In this document: piece after piece, positions 20,296 through 29,348 of the stretch | Layout: every line of letters starts with the position of its first letter | Numbering within the stretch: position 1 is the stretch's first letter | Assembly (NCBI GenBank): GCA_934481445.1 | Contig: CAKSPC010000004.1 | Span: 1-64,000, forward strand | DNA length: 64,000 nt | From: an uncultured Oscillospiraceae bacterium | Lineage (GTDB): Bacteria; Bacillota; Clostridia; Oscillospirales; Ruminococcaceae | Direction: 5' to 3' | Notes under the pieces: model-generated | The model's database searches: none | Seen by the model: the letters and a program-made list of their open reading frames with translations, nothing else | What the model was told of the DNA's origin: nothing | Made by a program: the position numbers and the translations under genes

Positions 20296-21229
20296 TCTCT
20301 TCACCTCTCTCAGCATCTTCTGCTATATCTTCTCTTGTTACCCTGCGGTAATAATCCCGCGGCAGATCCTCCCCGGAAACATTCTTCGCCTGCCCGAATT
20401 CAAATATCGCGGTCAGCCTTGCGTTAAGCGCCTCCGGCTCTCTGTATCCGCAGAGTATCGCCTTCTGGCAGTATTCCTCGGATTTTTCGCGGTCGCCTTT
20501 CATGGCATTGAATATCGCAAGCTCCGCATAAACCAGCGGATGGCTTTCGTTGATGGCAAGCAGCTTGTCGAAAAGCTCCTGCGCCTTGTCGTCCTCGCCG
20601 CGGATAATGTGTATCTTCGCCATGCTGTAATATGCATAGCCGTTGTTCGGGTCGTATCTCAGAGCCTGCTCAAAGCAGTACATGGATTTATCAAGGACGC
20701 CGTCGGTGTAGTATTCCTGCCCGAGCCTGCACTGTGCGTCGGGATTTTCGGGGGCAAGCTCCACCGCCTTGCGGTAGCACCATATAAGCTTAGGGCGGTT
20801 GTTGGTTTCCTCATACAAATGCCCGAGCCATTCAACACAGAAAAGCTGATTCTGCCGTATATCCGAGCGGCTGAGCGCTTCGTCCAGCAGCTTCTCCGCC
20901 TTTACGACGTTGCCTTTCATCAGCGCGGTGATGCCCTTGTAGCAGGTGCGGGCGGTCTTGTCCCGCATGACAACAGTTATGCTGTGCCTGCCCAGCGCCT
21001 TGAACGCCGCCCGCCTTATTTTAAAGAAAGGCACGATCGTCACCTGAATAGCCGCAAACAGCGCCACAACAGCAACCGCAGCGCCTATCACCGCGGCGGC
21101 GGAAAGCGAGTCGCTCAGATCATCGGATGTGAACCAGAGCAGCAGCGCGCAAAACAGCACACCCGCCATGCATCCTATGACTATCATCCATGAAGTGGCT
21201 GCACTGCCCGAATTTCTGTTTTTGTTCAA
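20288..21229 (-). CDS. Membrane-anchored tetratricopeptide repeat protein
   Basis: The 313-residue protein has two N-terminal hydrophobic segments (about 15-35 and 42-65) and then a soluble domain of helical repeats. Recognisable TPR units include [40 protein letters not shown] and [23 protein letters not shown] domains bind partner proteins. The start is TTG with AAAAGGAG nine bases upstream. It is inserted between ruvA and ruvB, which are normally adjacent, and overlaps ruvB. Function unknown. Confidence 0.8.
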   Translation of the reverse strand: MNKNRNSGSAATSWMIVIGCMAGVLFCALLLWFTSDDLSDSLSAAAVIGAAVAVVALFAAIQVTIVPFFKIRRAAFKALGRHSITVVMRDKTARTCYKGITALMKGNVVKAEKLLDEALSRSDIRQNQLFCVEWLGHLYEETNNRPKLIWCYRKAVELAPENPDAQCRLGQEYYTDGVLDKSMYCFEQALRYDPNNGYAYYSMAKIHIIRGEDDKAQELFDKLLAINESHPLVYAELAIFNAMKGDREKSEEYCQKAILCGYREPEALNARLTAIFEFGQAKNVSGEDLPRDYYRRVTREDIAEDAERGEENA

Positions 21230-21244
21230 GTTGTAAATCTCCTT

Positions 21245-21838
21245 TTATCCGAGATTTTTAAGTGCGAATTTAATAAGCTCCTCCACGGACATGGAAGCGT
21301 CCGCGCCCTGCAAAGCCGCCTGCGCCTGCACCGGAGCAAACCCAAGCACCGCAAGGGCATTCAGCGCCTCCTGCACCGCGTTGCCCGCGGGGACGGGGGA
21401 AGCCGCGCCTGCAAATTCCTGCGCGGAAACACGCTGCTCCTTTGCGACCTTGTCTTTCAGCTCCAGCACTATCCTCTGCGCTATTTTTGCGCCTATTCCC
21501 GGGGATTTTGTAAGGGTTTTGCTGTCCCCGGTCGCAATGCACAGCGCAAGCTTCGACGGGGTTATATCCGACAAAATCGAAAGCGCCGCCTTGGGGCCTA
21601 CTCCCGAAACGGAAATAAGCTGCTTGAAGCACTGAAGCTCGCCGCTGTCCGCGAAACCGAAAAGATCCACTGCATTTTCTGTAATATGGAGATAGGTGAA
21701 GAGCTTTACCTCTCCGCCGCCGCGTATTTTCGCGAGGGTATTCGCCGTGGTGCGGCAGGCATAGCCTACTCCATTGCATTCTATCACGGCAAGGCTAGGC
21801 TCGGTGTGGACGAGCTCTCCGCGCACGCTGTATATCAT
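21245..21838 (-). CDS. ruvA: Holliday junction-binding subunit
   Basis: RuvA binds four-way junctions and loads RuvB. The 197-residue frame starting MIYSVRGELVHTEPS has the N-terminal OB-fold (GVGYACRTTANT), the helix-hairpin-helix pair (ISVSGVGPKAALSIL and SPGIGAKIAQRIVLELKDK) and the C-terminal RuvB-contact domain ending EELIKFALKNLG. The ATG overlaps the ruvC stop as ATGA and has AAAGGAAAA upstream. A longer upstream reading lies within ruvC and is rejected. Confidence 0.96.
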   Translation of the reverse strand: MIYSVRGELVHTEPSLAVIECNGVGYACRTTANTLAKIRGGGEVKLFTYLHITENAVDLFGFADSGELQCFKQLISVSGVGPKAALSILSDITPSKLALCIATGDSKTLTKSPGIGAKIAQRIVLELKDKVAKEQRVSAQEFAGAASPVPAGNAVQEALNALAVLGFAPVQAQAALQGADASMSVEELIKFALKNLG

Positions 21839-22350
21839 GTTGTTTTTCCTTTCAGACTTTCCTGTATCCCCGCCAGCCGCGAGCCGCCTGTATGCCCGTG
21901 GCATATCGCAATGGCGAGCGCGTCAGCGGTGTCGTCGGGCTTGGGTACGGCTTTAAGGCGGAGGATGTTCTTGGTCATCTCCTGCATCTGGTGCTTTTCT
22001 GCCCTGCCGTAGCCAGTAACCGCCACCTTTACCTGCAGCGGGGTGTATTCGTATATCGATATTCCGCGCTGCGCCGCCGCGAGCATGGTAACTCCGCGCG
22101 CCTGCGCAACGTCTATTCCCGTGGTTATGTTGGTGTTGAAATACAGCTTTTCTATGCTCATGCAGTCGGGCCTGAACATGTCAAGTATGCTGCACATATC
22201 GTCGTATATTTCGGCAAGTCGCCTGTCAAACGAAGTTTCGGGGGCGGTAGTTATCGCGCCGTAATTTATCGTTTTGAAAGCAACATTGTCGTAATCCAGC
22301 ACGCCGTATCCGACTATCGCGTAACCTGGGTCTATCCCTAAAATCCGCAT
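21835..22350 (-). CDS. ruvC: Crossover junction endodeoxyribonuclease
   Basis: RuvC cuts Holliday junctions. The 171-residue protein starts MRILGIDPGYAIVGYG with catalytic Asp7, has SIEKLYFNTN with the catalytic Glu, and ends with DDTADALAIAICHGH, supplying the last two acidic residues. Its ATG overlaps the radical SAM stop codon (TAATG), and its stop overlaps ruvA. Confidence 0.96.
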   Translation of the reverse strand: MRILGIDPGYAIVGYGVLDYDNVAFKTINYGAITTAPETSFDRRLAEIYDDMCSILDMFRPDCMSIEKLYFNTNITTGIDVAQARGVTMLAAAQRGISIYEYTPLQVKVAVTGYGRAEKHQMQEMTKNILRLKAVPKPDDTADALAIAICHGHTGGSRLAGIQESLKGKTT

Positions 22351-22967
22351 TATGTGTAGCTTTCGTTGTCGGTGATATAGGTGCGCACTCTCAGCGGGAT
22401 CTGAAGCTCCTCGGAGATCTGGCGGCACTTTTCTATCTCCTCCTCGGAGATAACATCAACCACGGTAAACCCTACGCTGGGGCATATTTTCTTCATATCC
22501 AGCGCAAAATCTATCATCGCGTCAAAGGATTTCTCGCCGAAGCCGGGGCGGGTCACCTCGTTGTAGCGCTTCGCGTCGGGGGCGTTAAGGCTGATGGAAA
22601 CCGCGTCGATAAGCCCCTTGAAGCGGTTTATGTCAAAATCGGGGTGGATGAGCCTTACAAGTCCGTTGGTGTTAAGGCGTATCTTCATGCCGCTGCGCTG
22701 CTTGATATACTCGGCGGTTTTCACAAGCATATCCGCCCGCACGGTGGGCTCGCCAAAGCCGCAGAAAACAGCGTCGGTCATGCCTGTCTTGTCGAAAGCC
22801 TCGTACGCCGCCTTTATCTCCTCGAAATCCGGCTCGTGCTCGAGCCAGAGGCTGTCGTTGTCATAAACGCTGTCGCCGTTGTTTCTGATGCAGAAAATGC
22901 ATCTGCACGGGCAGCCGTTGGTGATATTTATATACATTTTTCCTTCGAAATTATAAAAGATGGTCAT
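22350..22967 (-). CDS. Radical SAM protein (TatD-associated type)
   Basis: The 205-residue protein has the iron-sulphur motif CPCRCIFC (CxxxCxxC) in NITNGCPCRCIFCIRNN, then GFGEPTVR and SISLNAPDAKRYNE typical of small radical SAM enzymes. It resembles the short family often found beside tatD nucleases; no tatD is in the window. The reaction is unknown. GGAGCTGTTTGTAAA precedes the ATG. It is the first gene behind the promoter at 23047-23075 and therefore leads the ruv transcript. Confidence 0.82.
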   Translation of the reverse strand: MTIFYNFEGKMYINITNGCPCRCIFCIRNNGDSVYDNDSLWLEHEPDFEEIKAAYEAFDKTGMTDAVFCGFGEPTVRADMLVKTAEYIKQRSGMKIRLNTNGLVRLIHPDFDINRFKGLIDAVSISLNAPDAKRYNEVTRPGFGEKSFDAMIDFALDMKKICPSVGFTVVDVISEEEIEKCRQISEELQIPLRVRTYITDNESYT

Positions 22968-23046
22968 TTTACAAACAGCTCCTTGTTTACATTATAATGT
23001 ATTTCGCATTTGGCAGAAACTGCCGCATGATAATACTTAATCAGTT

Positions 23047-23075
23047 TATTATACCACTATACAGCGTATTTGTCA
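23047..23075 (-). promoter_or_regulatory. Strong promoter for the radical SAM-ruv-ecf run
   Basis: Minus-strand TTGACA (23075-23070) and TATAAT (23052-23047) match consensus fully with a 17-base spacer. No LexA/DinR box (CGAAC-N4-GTTCG type) is visible next to it. Confidence 0.88.
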
Positions 23076-23106
23076 AATCAATTTTAGGACAAATGCAGCC
23101 ATATAT

Positions 23107-23135
23107 ACGAAAAAGCGCGTATAAAAACGCGCTTT
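23107..23135 (-). terminator. Terminator after the NrnA-like gene
   Basis: AAAGCGCGT (23112-23120) pairs perfectly with ACGCGCTTT (23127-23135); on the minus strand the stem ends in TTTTT. It starts 6 bases after the stop codon. Confidence 0.85.
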
Positions 23136-23140
23136 CGAAT

Positions 23141-24157
23141 TTATTTTATTTTCGCGTGTTCCTCTGCCGCCGCAGCGCCGCCCCCGCGGATACCATCGAT
23201 AACATTAAGGAACAAATTCTGAACCGTCTTGTTATAATCAATGCTGATATCCAGCAGCTTGCTTTCCTCGGCAAATCCGCCCGCCATGGAGCGATGACCG
23301 CCGCCGCTTCCGACATCCTTCAGAGCCGTCTGCGCGATGATACCCGCATTCAGCTCGTCCAGCTCGGAGCGAACCGAAAACTTGAACCCGTTTTCCCGCC
23401 GCGAATAAACCACGGCGAAATTAACGACATCAAGATTGAGTATGAAATCCGAAACCGTCGCGACGAAAGCGTCGGCACAGTTGAAATTAAGGAACGCAAA
23501 CGCAACTCCGTTGAATATCTCAATATTGCGCATGGAGTCAACAAAGGATTCAAGCTCGTCGTACTGTATCGTTCCCGACTGGAACCTGCGGATAAGCTGG
23601 TTGTTGCTCTTCGGGAAGAGATACGCGTATATCTGCACATCAAGCTCGGTCACGCCGCGGGTGAAATCCGCAGTGTCCATTTTAAGCCCGTACAGAAGCG
23701 CCGTCGCAACATCCTCGGGCATATCGATCTTGTACTGGCGGTAGTAATCCGCGATGATGGTCGCGCAGCTTCCCACAATGCGGATGTCCATGTATTTATA
23801 GTCCGACTCGCAGAATACCGGGTGGTGATCTATACAGGCGACCTCGTTGCCCACAAGGTCGAGGATGTTCGCGTTGCCTTTTTGAGAATCCACCGTGATT
23901 ATATAATCGTCCTCTGTCATATCCTTCAGCTCTTCGTCCGTCGTCATGGATATGCCGAACTCCGCGACCATGTTGGTGGTTGCGGTACGCTCTATATTGC
24001 CGTGATGGCAGATCGTGGTGGTTATTCCGAACTTACGCAGAAGATACTGAAGCCCGAACGCGCTGGCGATGGCGTCGGGGTCGGGGAAATTGTGCGTCTG
24101 GATGAAAACGCGGTGGCCTCGCAGCACCGTGATAAGTTCGCTGAGTTTCTGGGACAT
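23141..24157 (-). CDS. nrnA: DHH/DHHA1 phosphoesterase (NrnA-like oligoribonuclease/pAp phosphatase)
   Basis: The 338-residue protein has the DHH-family motifs: NFPDPDAIASA near the N-terminus, a central ITVDSQK aspartate, CIDHHPVF, and the DHHA1 domain with SGGGHRSMAGGF. Such enzymes degrade short RNAs or pAp, and relatives degrade cyclic dinucleotides; the exact substrate is inferred. The ATG at 24157 is preferred because AAGGAG lies six bases before it; a longer reading adds 12 unsupported residues. Confidence 0.88.
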   Translation of the reverse strand: MSQKLSELITVLRGHRVFIQTHNFPDPDAIASAFGLQYLLRKFGITTTICHHGNIERTATTNMVAEFGISMTTDEELKDMTEDDYIITVDSQKGNANILDLVGNEVACIDHHPVFCESDYKYMDIRIVGSCATIIADYYRQYKIDMPEDVATALLYGLKMDTADFTRGVTELDVQIYAYLFPKSNNQLIRRFQSGTIQYDELESFVDSMRNIEIFNGVAFAFLNFNCADAFVATVSDFILNLDVVNFAVVYSRRENGFKFSVRSELDELNAGIIAQTALKDVGSGGGHRSMAGGFAEESKLLDISIDYNKTVQNLFLNVIDGIRGGGAAAAEEHAKIK

Positions 24158-24213
24158 GATATGCTCCTTAAATTTACCTAATAAAATCATCATTTACGCA
24201 ATGATACATTTTT

Positions 24214-24242
24214 ATTTTATCACATTCAACAAAAAATATCAA
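24214..24242 (-). promoter_or_regulatory. Promoter for the NrnA-like gene
   Basis: TTGATA (24242-24237) and TAAAAT (24219-24214) on the minus strand with a 17-base spacer, about 57 bases before the start codon. Confidence 0.75.
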
Positions 24243-24310
24243 TAGATATTGCCACATATAGGGAGTTTCAATTTAAACAAAGCTTTCACCTTGTTTTTAT
24301 AACATCTCAT

Positions 24311-24346
24311 AAAAAAAGCTGGAGCGGCACATCATACCGCTCCAGC
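24311..24346 (-). terminator. Terminator of the two-component operon
   Basis: GCTGGAGCGG (24318-24327) pairs with CCGCTCCAGC (24337-24346) over ten base pairs, with seven A at 24311-24317 giving a T-run on the minus strand. Confidence 0.9.
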
Positions 24347-24358
24347 CGGTAACTTAAA

Positions 24359-26776
24359 TTACTTAATTTCTCCGAAATACAGCGGGAATCTCACTTCTGC
24401 CTTGAACATATCGCCGTCTATCTCTATTTTAAGTTCGCCGCCGCACGCCAGCGCAAATCCCTGCGCAATGGAAAGCCCCAGCCCCGAGCCCTCGCTGCTG
24501 CGGGACTTATCCCCGCGCACAAAGCGCTCCGTTATTTCCTCCGCCGTAAGCTCGATGGGCACCGCGGAGATATTCTTGATAGTTATCACCGCTGCGCCGT
24601 CGCGCTTTTCGAGGGTGTAGTATATCCGCGTGCCCTCCATGGAGTATTTCAGGGCGTTGTCCAGCAGGTTCTGAATTATCCTGTAGATGCGCTTTCCGTC
24701 GCTCATAACGAGCACGGGAGGTTCGCATATGCTGCGCTTGACCTCAAAGCCCGACGCCGCGATTTTGTCCTCCATATCCGCCAGTGCCTGATACGAAAGC
24801 TTTGTAAGGTCAAGCTCCGCGCTGTCGGCGGTTATCTCGCCGCTGGTCGCCTTGGCAAGTTCGAACACATCGGATACGATATTCTTCAGCCGCTCCGACT
24901 TGTTCTGAAGTATCTTCACATAATCCGCCGCAGTCTGCGGAAGCTCCTCCCTGCTAAGCAGATCGATATAGCTTATTATCGAGGTGAGCGGCGTCTTGAG
25001 ATCGTGCGAAACGTTCGTAACGAGGTCTATCTTCATCCGCTCGGCTTTAACGCGCTCCTCCATGCCGCGGCGATACTGCTCGCCCAGTTTCTCCAGCCGC
25101 TCTCCGCTCTCCCTGAATAACGATTTCTCCGAAAACTCCGCCGAGGACACGCTCTTCCCGAGATAAACGTCCTCTATCTGCTGCTGAAGCCTGGAAACAT
25201 CGCGGATGAGCGAAAATCTTGCATGGACGAAAAGTCCCGCAATAACTGCTTCAAGAACAAGGAAGAGCATTGCAAGCACAGGAAAATGCGCCATTGCCGC
25301 CCAGAAGAACAATATTATGTTCAGCACCGTCAGCGCAATGAATATTACGTCCGTCCACAGCAGCCGCTTCGCCGCACTGCTGCGTATCATCCTGCCGAGA
25401 AAAAGATCTTTCAGGAAGGAGCAAACCGCCCTGATGATCTTCCACAGGAATTTGACCATGCGGTAGATAAAACTTCCCTCTTTAAGCACGCCGTTTTTGC
25501 TTCTCGCGGCAAGGCACAGCCACAGATACAGCCACAGCAGCGACGTCCCCGCCGCAATTACCGCCGTCAGTATCATGCTGCATACTCCGCCCGCATACGA
25601 ATCTATTTTGGAGAAAGTGCCGTAATATCCCGACATGAAATTTACAATTCCGCTCACCGCCGCAGTAAGCAGCGCGGCAGCGGTTATCTCATAAAATACC
25701 GACAGCGCGGGGGAAAGCTTCTTTTCTCCCTCCGGAGTTACGCCGATGATACAGCAGAAATAAATCAGTATCGCGGTGGAAAGTACGAAAAGGCAGATGT
25801 CGGTTATAATGATTATCCGCATATCATGCACGCCGTTATTGTATTTCGCCGTCAGCGCCGCGCTCTGGTTCTCCGTAAGTCCTATCTCCACATCGGTGAT
25901 ATATTTCGTGTTACCGTTGGCAATGCCCGCAAGCAAACTGTCGTCGGAACAATTGTACGACACCTTAACGCCGTATGGCACGCTGTTTTCGTATACTGTG
26001 CCGTCTTTCGTGGTTATGCGGCAGTAAAAATCAAGATCGTTCAGCGCGGTCTGATATACCGACGTGTCAAGTTCGTCCGCAGTCATAAACGCGCCCATGC
26101 CGCTCTTCCATAATGTGAGATAAACCTCTTCCCTGATCAGCCCGTCGGCGGCCTTTACAGGCTTCAGCGTAAGCTTTATAATTCCGTCTCCATCATCTTC
26201 GTCAAAGTTGTTGGAATAGGTTACGCTCTCGCTTCCGATATTCACCGCAAACGGAATATATTCCGCCAGCCTGTCGTATTCGATACGTACGAAGCCATCT
26301 ACCGGAAAGGTCAGATCCCATCCTTCATCGTAATAATTTGCATAATCAAAATCGCCCAGCGAGATGGTTTCTATTCCCGCCCCGTTTATCTGCTCGCCGG
26401 AGGCCGTCACCTTGTATTCCACCACGGTATCCTTTAACCCGTTGGAATAAACGACCCCGTTTTCGTCCGTAATGCTTATTCCCAGACGAAAGGCGTCGAC
26501 GATTTTCTGATAATCAATCGTATATACCTTTTCGTCCTCATATGCATTGTCGCAGTCCAGCACCGCAGTAACCAGCCTGTCGCGGCAGTACTGCTTGTTG
26601 TATCTGTCCTGCGTGTCAAAAATCAGCGCCATGCCGTCGTCCATTATATCGTCGTAGCAAAACGCCTCGCCGAAACCTGTCACCGCGCCCGCGGCAGCCG
26701 TGCAGGCAATATATGCCGCTGCAAGTACCGCCTTGAACGCGCCGCTTCTGCTAAAACTTTTCCATTTTGTAGCCAA
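24359..26776 (-). CDS. Membrane sensor histidine kinase
   Basis: The 805-residue kinase has one N-terminal membrane helix, an outer sensor region of about 280 residues with no recognised domain, a cluster of further membrane helices (about 325-535), then the phosphorylation helix NVSHDLKTPL (His591), N-box NLLDNALKYS and G-box GSGLGLSIAQG. The start codon is uncertain. The frame opens at a TTG inside the end of the regulator gene (26-base overlap) with GGGGAG almost touching it. The neighbouring PdaA-like deacetylase suggests sensing of the cell envelope. Confidence 0.88.
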   Translation of the reverse strand: MATKWKSFSRSGAFKAVLAAAYIACTAAAGAVTGFGEAFCYDDIMDDGMALIFDTQDRYNKQYCRDRLVTAVLDCDNAYEDEKVYTIDYQKIVDAFRLGISITDENGVVYSNGLKDTVVEYKVTASGEQINGAGIETISLGDFDYANYYDEGWDLTFPVDGFVRIEYDRLAEYIPFAVNIGSESVTYSNNFDEDDGDGIIKLTLKPVKAADGLIREEVYLTLWKSGMGAFMTADELDTSVYQTALNDLDFYCRITTKDGTVYENSVPYGVKVSYNCSDDSLLAGIANGNTKYITDVEIGLTENQSAALTAKYNNGVHDMRIIIITDICLFVLSTAILIYFCCIIGVTPEGEKKLSPALSVFYEITAAALLTAAVSGIVNFMSGYYGTFSKIDSYAGGVCSMILTAVIAAGTSLLWLYLWLCLAARSKNGVLKEGSFIYRMVKFLWKIIRAVCSFLKDLFLGRMIRSSAAKRLLWTDVIFIALTVLNIILFFWAAMAHFPVLAMLFLVLEAVIAGLFVHARFSLIRDVSRLQQQIEDVYLGKSVSSAEFSEKSLFRESGERLEKLGEQYRRGMEERVKAERMKIDLVTNVSHDLKTPLTSIISYIDLLSREELPQTAADYVKILQNKSERLKNIVSDVFELAKATSGEITADSAELDLTKLSYQALADMEDKIAASGFEVKRSICEPPVLVMSDGKRIYRIIQNLLDNALKYSMEGTRIYYTLEKRDGAAVITIKNISAVPIELTAEEITERFVRGDKSRSSEGSGLGLSIAQGFALACGGELKIEIDGDMFKAEVRFPLYFGEIK

Positions 26777-27449
26777 CTCCCCACACCACCTTTAAGTATT
26801 TTGGCTCACGCGGGTTTATCTCGATTTTCTCGCGGATACGACGGATGTGCACCATCACCGTATTCTCCACCGCATAAGCCGTTTCGTTCCAGACTCTCTC
26901 GTAAATTTCCTCCGCGGAGAACACCCTGCCCGGGTTGGACATAAGCAGCTCCACGATCCTGTATTCCTTTGCGGTGAGCTTCACCGCCGCGCCGTCGACA
27001 TACAGAGAATGTTCGCTGCTGTTGAGCAGCAGCCCGCCCAGCCGAATTTCTCCGCCCGCCATGCGGCTCGTATGATCTCCCAGCGACATATACCGCCGCA
27101 GCTGGCTTTTCACCCTTGCGACAAGTTCGGGCGGCGAGAACGGCTTCGTCACATAATCGTCCGCGCCCACCGACAGGCCGAGTATCTTGTCGCTTTCCTC
27201 GGTCTTTGCCGAAAGCATTATGATGGGGATATTCCGTTCGGTGCGTATTTTTATCGTGGCGGAGATACCATCCAGCTTCGGCATCATTATATCGAGGATG
27301 ATAAGATGTATCTCGCTGTCCATCAGCCTTTCCACCGCTTCCAGGCCGTTATACGCCTTTACGGTTTCTATCCCCTCGTATTCCAGCAGCTTTGATATCG
27401 CACTGACTATTTCGTGATCGTCGTCGACCACAAGAACCCGCTGTGCCAT
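26751..27449 (-). CDS. OmpR family response regulator
   Basis: This 232-residue regulator has a receiver domain with Asp9-Asp10, phosphoacceptor Asp53 (LIILDIMMPKLDG) and the Lys of DYVTKPFSP. A winged-helix DNA-binding domain follows (ENTVMVHIRRIREKIE), resembling VanR-like regulators. AAGGAGG precedes the ATG. It overlaps the kinase gene, so the pair is translationally coupled. CTTA-type direct repeats at 27490-27534 are candidate binding sites. Confidence 0.93.
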   Translation of the reverse strand: MAQRVLVVDDDHEIVSAISKLLEYEGIETVKAYNGLEAVERLMDSEIHLIILDIMMPKLDGISATIKIRTERNIPIIMLSAKTEESDKILGLSVGADDYVTKPFSPPELVARVKSQLRRYMSLGDHTSRMAGGEIRLGGLLLNSSEHSLYVDGAAVKLTAKEYRIVELLMSNPGRVFSAEEIYERVWNETAYAVENTVMVHIRRIREKIEINPREPKYLKVVWGVGYKMEKF

Positions 27450-27489
27450 AAATATTTTCCCTCCTTGGTTACTATCTTACCATGCCGTT

Positions 27490-27534
27490 CTTATAAAAAT
27501 TTCAACATAAAACTTACAAAAATCTTAACCTTAA
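27490..27534. promoter_or_regulatory. Direct repeats, candidate response-regulator operator
   Basis: CTTATAAAAAT (27490-27500) recurs as CTTACAAAAAT (27513-27523), immediately followed by the weaker CTTAACCTTAA (27524-27534). The spacing of 23 and 11 bases is close to one or two helical turns, as expected for tandem OmpR-type binding. The site lies between the divergent regulator and deacetylase genes. Confidence 0.5.
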
Positions 27535-27590
27535 AATCTCTGAAATAAATAACTCTCCGCGTGAAAAAATATCACAAAGGAGTGATATGC

Positions 27591-28370
27591 ATGAAAAAAT
27601 CGATATGCGCCGCCGTTGCCGCGGCAATGCTGTGCGGCTCCGTCGGCAGCTACGCCGGCGCGGTTTCGCAGTACGAAAACCTTAACGAAATCGACAACAC
27701 AAAAATCGCCTACGGAATGGGCGTCGACACCGACAGCAGCAACCGCCCCCTCGGCGCGGTGGACGCGCAGCGCAAATACGGCGACAAAAACGCGCTTTTC
27801 ATCGGCGACGGCGACCAAAAGCGCCTGTGGCTCACCTTCGACGAGGGATACGAAAACGGCTACACCGACGACATTCTTGACACATTAAAAGAAAAGAACG
27901 TCCGCGCCGTTTTCTTCGTAACATACGACTACGCCGAGAAAAACCCTGAGCTTATCCGCAGGATGATATCCGAGGGGCACACCGTCGGCAACCACACATT
28001 CAGCCACCCCTCGCTTCCCGAGTGCTCGCCGGACGAGCTGTACAACGAGCTTTCGCAGCTGCATGAATATATCCTCGAGAAATTTGACTACGAAATGTAC
28101 GTCATGCGGCCGCCCATGGGCGAGTTTTCCGAGAGGGTGCTGAAATGCGCCGCGGATATGGGCTACACCACCGTGCTGTGGAGCTTCGCCTACCCCGACT
28201 GGATGGTCGACGATCAGCCCGAAAAATCCGCCGCATTTGAGAAAATAACCTCAAAAACGCACAACGGCGCGGTGTATCTTCTCCATGCCGTTTCCGAAAC
28301 CAACGCCGCGATCCTCGGCGACGTTATCGACTACTGGCAGGAAAACGGTTATATCATCACGCCGATGTGA
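27591..28370 (+). CDS. Secreted polysaccharide deacetylase (PdaA-like)
   Basis: The 259-residue protein has a signal peptide (MKKSICAAVAAAMLCGSVGSYA) and a NodB-type domain: TFDEGYENGYT, the metal-binding HTFSH, and a late LLHAVSETN segment. PdaA of Bacillus has a TFDNGYENG variant at the same place, so this is probably a peptidoglycan N-acetylmuramic acid or related deacetylase acting outside the membrane. The ATG at 27591 has AAAGGAG upstream; a GTG 30 bases earlier is rejected. It is divergent from the two-component genes. Confidence 0.88.
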   Translation: MKKSICAAVAAAMLCGSVGSYAGAVSQYENLNEIDNTKIAYGMGVDTDSSNRPLGAVDAQRKYGDKNALFIGDGDQKRLWLTFDEGYENGYTDDILDTLKEKNVRAVFFVTYDYAEKNPELIRRMISEGHTVGNHTFSHPSLPECSPDELYNELSQLHEYILEKFDYEMYVMRPPMGEFSERVLKCAADMGYTTVLWSFAYPDWMVDDQPEKSAAFEKITSKTHNGAVYLLHAVSETNAAILGDVIDYWQENGYIITPM

Positions 28371-28377
28371 TGCTACA

Positions 28378-28414
28378 AAAATCAGCCTGAGAGAAGCCCC
28401 TCAGGCTGAAAATT
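28378..28414. terminator. Bidirectional terminator between deacetylase and lipoprotein genes
   Basis: CAGCCTGAG (28383-28391) pairs with CTCAGGCTG (28400-28408); T-rich on the plus side and preceded by AAAAA, giving a T-run on the minus side. Confidence 0.85.
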
Positions 28415-28418
28415 TTAT

Positions 28419-29336
28419 TTATTCCTCCGTATTATTTGCAAGCTGACCCGCTATCTCCGAGAAAACCTCGGCTGTGCGGGAGGACGGCCGCTCGAAGCAC
28501 CGCGAGGTAACATAAATCACCTCTGCGCCGCTGTTTATCATCGCTGAGATATTTTCATCCGCAGCCAGCGCCGCATCGTCAAGTGTGTTGTCGGCGATGA
28601 TGTATTTCGGGGATAACTCCGCGTCTGCGGCGGCGTATCCGCTTTCTGTACAAAGGTTTTCGCCGCAGAGCGACAGCACCGCATTCTCGAATGTGTCCGA
28701 CCCCGCAAGCGTGCATTTTCCCGTTACATAAACAAAGCTTTCCAGCTTTACTGCCTTGGCGGAATTTTCTACAAGCGTCCGTGCAAGGGAGCCCAGTTCA
28801 ACAGCGCGCTCCGTCTGCTTTTCGGAATCCGTGCGCTCCCTGCCGTAAAACGCCGCGGCGATATCGCGGTACAGCGCGGAAAATCCCTCCATGCTCTCCG
28901 GAGGCGAAAGGCGTATGACCTTTATCCCCGCGGAGGTAAGTTCGTAATTCTCGCGCTCCGAAAGCGCCGTCAGCGTGAATACCGCGTCGGGTTCAAGTTC
29001 CTTTATCCGCCGGATATCGGGGTTTTCGGCGCTGCCGACAGCGGGGGCGAAAAGGGCAGACGGGTAGTCGCAGTAGCTGCTTATTCCGACTATCCTGTCG
29101 GAAAAGCCTAATTCCGCAAGTATCTCCGTGACCGCGGGGGAAAGGCTCACCGCACGCTCCACGGATTTTTCTATCTCCTCCCCGCATACCGTAACGGGAA
29201 ACGCATTATATTCGCTCCCGCTTTCCGTGCGGGAAACCGTCAGCTCCGTCGGGACGGAGGAGCTTTCCTCACCGCCGCAGCCCGCAAGCAGCAGCGCCGC
29301 AGACAAAACCGCCGCCGTAATAAAATGTTTTTTCAT
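28419..29336 (-). CDS. ABC transporter substrate-binding lipoprotein (BtuF/FhuD-like)
   Basis: The 305-residue protein begins with a lipoprotein signal and lipobox LLLAGC, then the Peripla_BP_2 fold. AVSLSPAVTEILAELGFSDRIVGIS, a long central helix (ERTDSEKQTERAVELG) and a second lobe follow. The class binds cobalamin, haem or siderophores. No permease or ATPase for it is present; the next gene on the strand is an unrelated ATPase gene. The ATG at 29336 follows CGGAG; a GTG two codons earlier is possible. Confidence 0.85.
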   Translation of the reverse strand: MKKHFITAAVLSAALLLAGCGGEESSSVPTELTVSRTESGSEYNAFPVTVCGEEIEKSVERAVSLSPAVTEILAELGFSDRIVGISSYCDYPSALFAPAVGSAENPDIRRIKELEPDAVFTLTALSERENYELTSAGIKVIRLSPPESMEGFSALYRDIAAAFYGRERTDSEKQTERAVELGSLARTLVENSAKAVKLESFVYVTGKCTLAGSDTFENAVLSLCGENLCTESGYAAADAELSPKYIIADNTLDDAALAADENISAMINSGAEVIYVTSRCFERPSSRTAEVFSEIAGQLANNTEE

Positions 29337-29348
29337 ATTCACTCCGAA

